Assembly: GCA_025331125.1 (NCBI GenBank)
Contig: JAOALB010000118.1
Location: forward strand, 62,001 to 126,000
From: Mycogone perniciosa
Taxonomy: Eukaryota > Ascomycota > Sordariomycetes > Hypocreales > Hypocreaceae
Length of the DNA stretch: 64,000 nucleotides
Direction of reading: 5' to 3'
The notes beneath the pieces are model-generated. The model was not told the origin of the DNA. It searched no databases and saw only the letters and a program-made list of their open reading frames with translations. The number at the start of each line of letters is the position of its first letter. Positions within the stretch are counted from its first letter, which is position 1. Made by a program: the position numbers and the translations under genes. Below, in pieces: positions 55,621 through 64,000 of the stretch.

Positions 55621-57558
55621 AAATGATATATGATGGATACCAACGGTCTATGGTCTGGCATTTGTTCAACGTCAATATTCAGAATCTGTCTCAGCCATCC
55701 GGAGGAGGACCGCTTGGAGACGAAGCTAATACGAACGACAGATTACTATTTCGTACATAAGAAAACCTCCGGAGACACTGTTAGACTCGGACAAATGGCT
55801 CCGGGCAGGCTGCTAGGTTGAGAGCCTGACTTAGTGGCTTCGAAACGGATACGCCGTAGTGCCAACAAGACTCCCATGCCTTTGACACCGTGCGTGTGCT
55901 AAATAATAACTCGGATTCTGGAATCTGGACACGTTGCCTGCGCACTAACAAGTGATCACGGGGGACAGATGGATGGTCGAGCTTGGAACTTGGGGAGCGC
56001 GGCTGCTAATCCGGAAGAAGAAGGACTAGTACAGATGGGATACTTGAAGCGCAGGTGCATATTTGTATTGTCCACAGGTACCCAGAAGGTAGTGGCCTTG
56101 CATGCAGATGACAATCTCGGCCTGTGGCAAAGTACCCCTCCAAGGGCCCGACTGGTGGGGGGGAGGGGGAGCCCTGAAGCGCAACAGATGGGGGGCCAAT
56201 CCAGCGACTCCAAAGGCCGCAGGACCGCCTGCGCGCGCGCTGGGCCGCTTTCTCACGGGCACACGCACTGGACAATCGATTGATTGAGCACCGCCTGCTA
56301 GGTACGAGTAGGAGTAGGCATTGGCATCGTGCGCTTATCCCCTCCTCCCTCGCCCTCGCACACACACTTCGCTCCACTCCCTCTCCTCCCTCTCTCTTCC
56401 CTCCAAACCGAAGTGAAAAAAAAAACTCTTTCACAAGAAAAAATTTCGCCTTCTGCAGGAAAGAAATCCACGGATCCGTTGGTGGACGTTCGCCGTTGTT
56501 GTCGCAGTAGCCGGAAGCTTAACGAATCGATATCCCATTGAAAAATTTCGAAAGGAAAAAAAAAAGGTGTGTATTTGCCCACAAACAATTCGGCTTGTTT
56601 TTCGTGTGTTTCGTTCGTTTGCGCGCTCGGTCGTGTCTCCCCTCTGTTGCCCTTGCGCCCTTTTTCGATCGTCCGTCTCGCGCGCGCTCGGGGTTCTGCG
56701 ACCTCTTTTTTGTGGAAGTTGGGATCGCGATTTGCCTTGTCCTTCGGCCTGGTACGGATTTCTGGTTGCGCGCTCGCGGCCCGGCTATCGCGACAATTTC
56801 TCGACTGCGAACCGGAGCGCCAAGTGGGATTTGCACCGTGTGCGACCCGAGCAACACCGTGCGATGCCGACCCCAAGAACCCTCTCTCTCTCTCTCTATG
56901 ATGATGCCAGCCAATCCCTGGACTTTGCGCAACAGGCGACTGAGGATCGCATCCATCTCGGATCCTCGCCAATCCGCTTTGGAAAGAGAGGAATCAACTG
57001 TCTGGAAAGTGCCGTGTCATGAACCGCTTATCACCGAGCACGAACCCATGCCTGCACTCTCGTTTGACACAACATTACGGCTCTGTCCGCAATCACGAGC
57101 TAGAATCAACGCTTCGACTTGATGTGTCACCATGTGATTAGGTGCACTCGACTATGGCTTAACCATTGCGTCGCCGCCTCAGAGTCTCGCGCCAACAAGA
57201 CAACTCCGATATTAATTTACGTACTGGGCGTCGGCCTCTGCCCATTGACTTGTGAAAACGGCGCACCACTCTCCAGGCGTATTCATGATTCTCTCAGCCG
57301 CGATTCTTTTCTCCAATCTGTTGGTCTGTCGTTACCCAGGGCATCATCAAGACGAGGGAATTTTTTTTCGCGGGGATTTAACACGGACCCGCAAGGCTTC
57401 CTAGGCATTATCATCCGGTCTACCCCGACGCGAGCGAAGGCAGTCCCGACATTGAATAGCGGTTGGGCAATAGGCATTTGTTGGCATTGTCGACTTAACA
57501 AGTTTGTATTGGGGATGTCTTTGCTGACCATGTCTATCTAGGATTACCTCTCATCACA

Positions 57559-58426
57559 ATGTCTTCTCTCTCTCGTCGTGCTTGCTACAAGTGTGGCAAT
57601 GTTGGCCACTATGCTGAGGTTTGCTCCTCCGCCGAGCGACTCTGCTACAACTGTATGTGCATTCCCCTGCAAATGGATACGGATAGACAAGACTAACTGA
57701 CTCGTTCTTCAGGCAAGCAGCCAGGTATGACTTTTCGACAGAAGTGGCTGTTCCGTGAATGATTCTGACAAGATACGCCCAATAGGTCACGAGTCCAACG
57801 GCTGCCCTCTCCCACGCTCTACCGAGGCCAAGCAGTGCTATCACTGCCAGGGACTCGGCCATGTCCAGGCCGACTGCCCTACCCTGCGCCTGAGCGGCAC
57901 CGCCACCAGCGGCCGCTGCTACAACTGTGGCCAGCCTGGCCACTTGGCTGTATGTTTTTCTATCATCCAGAACTTCTACTCTACTCCGTGCCAAGCGTTT
58001 GGAATACTGACATATGGCGTATAGCGCGCTTGCCCTAACCCCGTCAACGCCGGTGTGGGCCGTGGTGCCCCCATAGGCCGAGGCGGATTCGTGAATGGCT
58101 ATGCCGGACGGGGCGGCTTTGCCAACGGCCCTCGTCCCGCTACCTGCTACAAGTGCGGTGGTCCTAACCACTTTGCCCGCGACTGCCAGGCCCAGGCCAT
58201 GAAGTGCTATGCGTGCGGCAAGCTGGGCCACATTTCCAGGGACTGCACTGCCCCCAACGGTGGCCCGCTGAACACCGCCGGCAAGACCTGCTACCAGTGC
58301 GGCGAGGCTGGCCACATCTCACGCGATTGCCCCCAGAAGAACGCCAACAACGAGATCAATAACGAGGTTGTTGACCTGGGCAACGTGGCGGCTGCTGCCG
58401 TGGCTCCCATTGCGCCAGTTGCATAG
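57559..58426 (+). CDS. gis2: CCHC zinc-knuckle protein, GIS2/CNBP type, seven knuckles, with a 12-nt exon
   Basis: RNA/ssDNA-binding protein resembling yeast Gis2, fission yeast Byr3 and animal CNBP, which bind mRNAs and affect translation. Four exons: 57559-57652, 57713-57724 (12 nt), 57786-57949, 58025-58426; 223 residues. Seven CX2CX4HX4C knuckles lie at 9-22, 29-42, 53-66, 80-93, 131-144, 151-164 and 179-192. The second knuckle (CYNCKQPGHESNGC) is cut twice: the 12-nt exon carries only part of C32, K33-P35 and part of G36. Between knuckles 4 and 5 is a Gly/Arg stretch with RGG-like units (102-125). The C-terminus is Asn/Ala-rich. The 5' neighbour is a long leader and the 3' side is also non-coding. 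Confidence 0.95.
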
Positions 58427-60768
58427 ACGAGAGTGGACATCCCGTCTGTCCAAATCCGTCCCCCAGCTAGCTCTTTGCATGGCGTAGGGGTCGGGAGGAC
58501 AGACATACGCACGCCTAGGAAACTTTCCTGCACAACGCGGGAGAGATCCTAGGTCTCCTTGCCTGCTTTTGCTACGTTTTCTTATTCTCGGGTCGACACA
58601 CACACAATCGCGTTGCACATTATTCCACCATGTTTCCTTGATTTCGGTTCTCCTATTCACCCTTCTCTTTCAATGGATGGTTCGCAACATTTCTTCATCA
58701 TCGACTTTTGGACAGAGTCTTCGGTCCACCTCGATTCATACTGCACCCAAAGTTCTCATCGAGATGCCATCGTTTTTCCCTACCATGAAAACGACGGCAA
58801 ACAAGAATCTCTCCAACGGCCCCCCTCCTACATATGACAAGACAAGGAATAAGCAAAACAACAACGGCGGCGGCGGCGGCATCGGAAAAGTCAATATTTT
58901 CTTTCTTACACATTTTCTCTCCTTAAAAAGAAGACCTAGTTTGTAGGGACCCTTGGCTACTCATGGGTCTCTCAAATGGTTCCTGGGCATACGACTTTCA
59001 TCGAAATGACTTTGGATCACATCCCTCGGAACTACCTACGTATTACGGACTGGAACGAACGACAGACACTGTCACGTGGCTCTTGACGACTTAAGACTTT
59101 AGGCACATGCGATGGATATACCCGTGAGGATGTGTGTGTTGTTGTGATGAGCTTGGAAACAGCGACGCTGCTCGGCGAGGCTGCAGACAAGACAAGATGG
59201 TGTTGTTGCAAGGCCACTCGTTGCAGGGCCTGCTGTGAGGAGTTGTGCAACAACTGCAAAGGGCGAGCGGCGGCGATGGTGGCAACAGCAACAGCCATTG
59301 ATCATGGAGCATATGTGTGCGCTCGCGCGCGAAGGCGGTGCAAAACAGGACGTTTTGAAGAGTGGAAGACCGAGGATGTTGAGAGGATGGAAGCTGCACG
59401 GTTCAGGACTGCGCGGCACGGGGATACGTCCCAAGACTGACAAGGAAAAGGGAGCAAGGGCATGGCGTCGCCTGTGCTCGGAGTGGCTGGCGTGGCTGCC
59501 GGAGCAGATGAGAGTTGTTGGGAGATGCGGGGGATGCAATGGTAAAGTAACATATGACAAGTGGAGTGGCGCAGAAGAGGAAGATGAAGAAATCAGTCAC
59601 GAGTCCTCAAGATGGTGAAGGCGGCAGCGACTAATGATGCCGTGTGTAGGTGTGAGCACGTGTAGTTGTGTGTGTGCGTGTCCGATGGCTCTTGAGATTC
59701 ATACAAGGTCCTCGAGAGCAATAAGCCATCTGAGAAAGAGTCTACGGCCTATAGGTAAGATGTCCGATTTTGGAGGCACCTGATGATTCTATTTGCTATC
59801 CAACGTTCGAGTGCTACTGACTGTTAGCTGCAGACCAACTCGATGAGTAGACATCCAAACAGTCAAGTTCCATATTCCATAGATATCCCGAGCGCTTCAT
59901 ACTCGGTTTCCGAGATAACATGCCTTACGAAGTACTCCGCAACTGCGTAGTAGTGGAAATGGACCTTGCCTTGTCCTTGTTAGCTGCAGTGTAACCACAC
60001 CTGGTCCCAATGAATAGCGCCCAGAAAGGAGGACAAGAACCAGCTAGACCCAATGTGAATATAAGCCGCTTTTAGCTGCTGCGGCTGCTGGCCGTTTACG
60101 AAACGGCGAACTTGTTGGTTGGTAGTTGTAGCACCAAGATCAGCAGGGCTGCAGGTGAATCCGCCTTATGAGGCTGAGGTGCATTGTAGTAGTGTCCATG
60201 TTGTTGTATGTATTTACGTACCGTATTTGGAATCATGTGTGACAGCGGTATCCTCAGGGCTGAATCCTGATAATTCGCCGCCTTCTCTTCTTTCTCCTCC
60301 TATATCATCGCCTATATCATCACCTATATGAATGCCTCACAACCTTCTAGGAAATGTCTCTCCTGATTTCGCTCCATCAAATTTCTCCCTGTTGAATTAT
60401 TCTTCCTTGCTGGCTACGGTTTCCGAGACACCAGTTGATGAGGCGGGGGTGTGTGGAATCAGAATCCTTCGTCTAAATTCATTTGTCCAAGCATTAATAA
60501 CGAGAAACCTCTCACTACCAACTGGCGACGCAGAAAGACTAGTCTTTGATTCATAATTGACTCATTTTGGCCCCCGCGATGTATGTGGCAGACAACAGAA
60601 CTGCTGGAGGACCCGAACTATTACTGACTTGCCTACCCTAACACCTCAGTTTCCCTCTACATACTCGTCTGAAGAAGGAGCCAGATTGTTTCTCATCTAA
60701 GAAACCGTAGAAGGGGCTATCTTTGCTGGTAGTACTACGTTGTTCCGTCTTGCAATTGCTCCTCCATT
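58427..60768. other. Long non-coding stretch between the CCHC gene and the calpain gene
   Basis: 2.3 kb. The first ~500 bp are probably 3' UTR (T-rich, then A-rich). Frames of 100-150 codons on both strands at 59000-59620 overlap each other and have Cys/Ser-rich low-complexity translations; not called. AGTACTCCG occurs near 59934, and a tandem CTATATCATC(G/A)C repeat at 60300-60328. Confidence 0.5.
60300..60328. repeat. Tandem 13-bp repeat, CTATATCATCGC type
   Basis: Two full and one partial copy of a ~13-bp CTATATCATC(G/A)C unit, about 440 bp upstream of the calpain gene. Function unknown. Confidence 0.6.
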
Positions 60769-63760
60769 ATGTCGATCAACGGCTTTGATATCGACGGCGA
60801 CATTGACAGCGCTCTCTCCGGGGCCAGCAATCAGAGTCGGAACTCTGCCCGTCGCCGTTCATCAAGGGGATCTGCAAACCTCATCATGGCACCTCAGGCA
60901 TCTGCGTCTGTGCAGGGGAGGAAAGTTGTGAAGCAGCAGACGCCCCAGGACATCATCGATGACTTTTGGGCCAAGTTCACGACCAAGGCTCCTGGCAAAG
61001 GTAGGGAGTGGTGCATACACACTTGGATACGAAAGAGAAAAACAATAACAGGCTGATGTTTTGTTTACTTAGCTACTACTGTAATTCCTCAGAATCCATA
61101 CGCTGCCAGGGTCGCCAGAAAGAGCGCCAAAGCCGCATCTTCATCCACGACCACTCAAGCATCCTACGACACCGCAGCGGCTATGTGCCGAGCCAAAGTC
61201 GAAAAGATTGTCAAGGAGTGTCGGCGAGTCAACAAGAAGTATCGAGATCCGCACTTCGACCTTGAGTCCGACCTCAAACTGGGCCGCCGTGATTGTCTCG
61301 AGTCTCTCTCCAGCGTAGAGGACGTTGACCCCCCTGGGAGGGAATTCCGTCCGCGCAGTGCCAAGCGTGTTAATGAGATTTTCGATTCGCCGCAGTTTTA
61401 CATCGAGGGCCCTACTGCTAATGACGTGAGGCAGGGGAGGGATGGCGACTGTTGGCTTATGGCGGCTCTGTGTACGCTGAGTAACAAAAAGGGACTGATT
61501 GAGAAACTCTGTGTGGCTCATGATCAAGACGTTGGAGTCTATGGCTTCGTCTTCCATCGAGACGGCGAGTGGATTTCCGAGATTGTTGATGACTTTGTAC
61601 GCCTCTTCCCCAGATATTCCCCTGGCATATTGTGTGATCCTGCTGACACCAATGCGTTGAAGCTTTTTCTTACTAAATCGGACTACGACGAGAAGCACTG
61701 GGAACGAGTTCTCTTTGATGAGCTCGAGCGCACCAACCCAGAAGAAGCCTATCGGAAACTCTACCAATCCAACAGCAGTGCTCTCTATTTTGCCCAATGT
61801 CAGCACCCTCAGGAAACTTGGTTGCCGCTCCTCGAGAAGTGCTATGCCAAGGCACACGGTGACTATGCTGCTATCGAGGGTGGTTTCGGGGGTGAGGGCA
61901 TCGAGGATCTTACTGGAGGCGTCACATCAGAGGTTTTTACCACGGATATTCTGGACAAGGTAAGGCCTTTATTCATTCTAATCATAGACTGCTGTTAGTC
62001 ACAATTCTGACATATCGGAAGGAATACTTCTGGAAGGAGGAACTCCTCAAGGTCAATCAAGACTTTCTATTCGGTTGCAGCACTGGTGTCTGGGGACTGA
62101 ACTGGGGAGAGAGGAAAGGAATCATGGAGCTTCACGCCTATTCCATTCAGAAAGCTGTTGAGATTGACGGGATGCGCCTTCTTCGTCTGAAGAACCCGTG
62201 GGGTAAAGGTGAATGGAAGGGCCCCTGGAGTAAGTTCTATCCCCTTATTTGACCCTTTGATCGCAGTGGAATCCTAATGACTTCACAGGTGACGGTTCCA
62301 AGGAGTGGACCCCTGAATGGCTCGAGAAATTGGGTCATCGATTCGGTGACGATGGCGACTTCTGGATAGCATACGATGATCTTCTACAAAAGTATCAGGC
62401 ATTCGAGAGAACCCGTCTCTTTGGCGATGACTGGCGTGTGTCCCAAATTTGGACCACAGTCGACGTTCCCTGGATGCTAGACTACCACGACACCCATTTC
62501 TCTCTGACCATATCCAAGCCGGGCCCCGTTGTCATCGTCTTGGCTCAGCTTGATGACCGATACTTCCGCGGTTTGCAGGGTCAATACAGGTTTGAGCTCG
62601 CCTTTCGCCTTCACAAGGCCGGTCATGAAGACTACCTCGTCCGAAGCCAAGCACCGTACCGCATGAGACGTTCGGTAAACGTCGAGCTGGAACTGGAGGC
62701 AGGTGAATACGATGTCCGTATCAGGATTGATGCCGCTCGGTACGAAAAGACACTGCCAATTGAAAAGGTCATACGCGACAATGCCAAAGACAGGCGAGAA
62801 AAGCTCACACGTATTGGACTTGCGTACGACCTTGCACACAGCAAAGGTAGGGTAGTGGAAACTCCCGAGGAAAAGGCAGCCAAAAAGGCACGTGAGAAGC
62901 GTATCAAGGACAAGGAACTGAAGGAGATCAAGGAAAAGATCATCTCTCAGCGGAAAGACGAATACTACCTCAAGATGAAGCAGTTTGAGAGAGATCAAAA
63001 GAAAGTCCTAAGAAGAAAGGAGAAGCGAAAGGCTAAGGCAGCAGAGAAAAGGGCAAAGCAAGCCATGGCTGAGTCTGAAATGGATACTAAGCCAGAGACC
63101 GGCGATAAGACTGAAAGCTCCGCGGAAGTTGTTAATGGCAATGGAGAAGGGGGCAAATCGCCGGAAACTTCCAAGCCCACAGGTTCGCTCGATTCCCAGG
63201 GAACATCTGGGGCTGAGCCAACTGCCACTACTATCGAGTCCCCGAAGCAAGATGACAAGGACCAGAAGCGTAAACCGCCTCCTCTGAGTGTGCTAGTAAA
63301 TGGCACACAAAATTGCGAGTCCGAGAGCGATGACGACCTCGAGAGCCTCTCCCCCTTATCCGATCTCTCCGAGCGAGAGCTAGCTCTACAAGCCGAGTCA
63401 GTGTGCAATCAACTAAAAGGGGGCTCAGAAACTCCGCCTGCATCACCGATATTTGAGGATGAGCTTGATGAATTCGAGAAGGATCCGTGGAATGCCGTTG
63501 CCGTCATCGGGCTGCGAGTTTACTACAAGATATCTGATGAGGACAAGAACAAGGAGCCTATCAAACTCAAGGTTATGCGACCCAACTTTTACATTGACGA
63601 TGACGAGGGCAACGGTAGCGATGTGGTGGCAACAGAGGAAGTCAAGGAAAATGGGGACTTGAAGAGCAAAGAGCTAGACGTTGATGACAGTGCCAAGGAT
63701 GCAACCCTCGAAGGTGGCGTGAAGGACAGGAAGAAGAGCATCGCTGGTAATGTTAGCTAA
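60769..63760 (+). CDS. Calpain-family cysteine protease (C2)
   Basis: Four exons: 60769-61000, 61073-61959, 62022-62229, 62289-63760; 932 residues, phases all close. Residues 1-114 are disordered and basic. The papain-like calpain domain (about 150-470) has the full triad: Cys204 in GRDGDCWLMAAL, His411 in GIMELHAYSIQ, Asn431 in RLKNPWGKGEWKGPWS; the GGFGGEGIEDLTGG motif is also present. A calpain C2-L/domain III-like beta region follows (HFSLTISKPGPVVIVLAQLDDRYF; YRFELAFRLHKAG). Then comes a long Lys/Glu coiled coil (~600-690), a Ser/Glu-rich linker, and a C-terminal acidic part containing NAVAVIGLRVYYK. There are no EF hands, so calcium control is unlikely to be classical. There is no N-terminal MIT domain, so it is not PalB/Rim13. 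Cytosolic; substrate unknown. Confidence 0.93.
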
Positions 63761-64000
63761 GTCTTTTGGCTCTCCTGATGCCACCTTGGATATGGCATTA
63801 GTTTGTTGGGTGACGATCTTGGTCACGATTGATGATGAAGCTTGGAAACGCATGGGGCTGAATGGTACCTTCGAACGGCTGTACGTATTTCAACTCACCT
63901 AACCTACCTAGTTAAATCCCGCCTCAGTACTACTATTTTCATGTATATCTACGCTTCTCTGTTGTCCGGCTTGAACTGGTGAATGTGATTTGAGCAAAAT

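Larger units (their letters stand above)
55069..57558. other. Long non-coding stretch before the CCHC gene
   Basis: 2.5 kb. The left part is the 3' flank of the PPxY gene. 56300-57558 is rich in C/T and A-tracts with many upstream ATGs and looks like the promoter and long leader of the CCHC zinc-knuckle gene. Open frames up to 194 codons (56538-57122) overlap in several frames and are low-complexity Arg/Ser; I do not call them. Confidence 0.5.

Noticed and set aside
56538..57122. 194-codon plus-strand frame before the CCHC gene
   Set aside because: Three overlapping frames are all open there, a composition effect; no recognisable motif.
57554..58315. 253-codon open frame on the minus strand over the CCHC gene
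   Set aside because: It is the antisense of seven well-conserved zinc knuckles; the Ala/Gly/Val-rich text arises from G/C-rich third positions.
61141..61857. 238-codon minus-strand frame in the calpain gene
   Set aside because: Antisense of the catalytic domain; no family features of its own.
60769..63760. Naming the calpain PalB/Rim13
   Set aside because: It lacks the N-terminal MIT domain and has an additional charged coiled coil not found in PalB.
1..64000. Search for CRISPR arrays, bacterial-type operons, insertion sequences or an intact transposon
   Set aside because: Spliced eukaryotic genes throughout; no spaced direct repeats, transposase, reverse transcriptase or long terminal repeats recognised.

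Overview
The window is a stretch of nuclear DNA from a filamentous ascomycete, most likely a Sordariomycete and probably Hypocreales. The evidence is short introns (about 50-110 bp) with GT..AG ends and CTNAC-type branch points, compact single-copy genes on both strands, a HET-domain allorecognition gene, an STE2-type pheromone receptor, a SomA/Flo8-type regulator, and an intron-bearing tRNA-Val. Species cannot be fixed by eye; the complete rpb2 gene here is a standard marker and would settle it. I rebuilt exon structures by hand from reading frames, splice signals and family conservation. Coordinates are therefore predictions, but nearly all junctions close in frame.

Layout. 0-10 kb: a divergent leucine-catabolism pair (methylcrotonyl-CoA carboxylase beta and isovaleryl-CoA dehydrogenase), a secreted S33-type peptidase, a phosphoglycerate-mutase-like phosphatase and GUF1 (mitochondrial EF4/LepA). 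10-25 kb: a large MIT-domain protein, the beta-catenin-like spliceosome protein CTNNBL1, V-ATPase subunit G, PET117, the RNA polymerase II subunit RPB2, and indoleamine 2,3-dioxygenase. 25-36 kb: a gene-poor accessory-looking stretch around a HET gene, then an oligopeptide transporter and the ESCRT-I subunit VPS23. 36-42 kb: the STE2 receptor, a disordered unknown protein with an in-frame TAG, TOM6, and tRNA-Val(AAC). 42-55 kb: an uncharacterised acidic-tail protein, the SomA/Flo8-type LisH regulator, BET3 (TRAPP), the U5 snRNP 40K WD-repeat protein, and a two-TM protein with two PPxY motifs. 55-64 kb: a seven-knuckle CCHC protein (GIS2/CNBP type) with large non-coding flanks, and a calpain-family protease.

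Most genes are unrelated core functions. The clear functional link is the divergent leucine-degradation pair. Looser links are two spliceosome proteins (CTNNBL1, U5-40K), mitochondrial biogenesis factors (GUF1, PET117, TOM6) and endomembrane proteins (VPS23, BET3, V-ATPase G, possibly the MIT and PPxY proteins). The most interesting structure is very small exons in three core genes (a 3-nt start exon plus a 9-nt exon in V-ATPase G, 9 nt in BET3, 12 nt in the CCHC gene), a dispersed palindrome (TACTCCGTACGGAGTA and half-sites) in intergenic DNA, the unknown gene with an in-frame stop, and the PPxY membrane protein. I see no CRISPR, operon, insertion sequence or intact transposon, and no obviously new multi-gene system.
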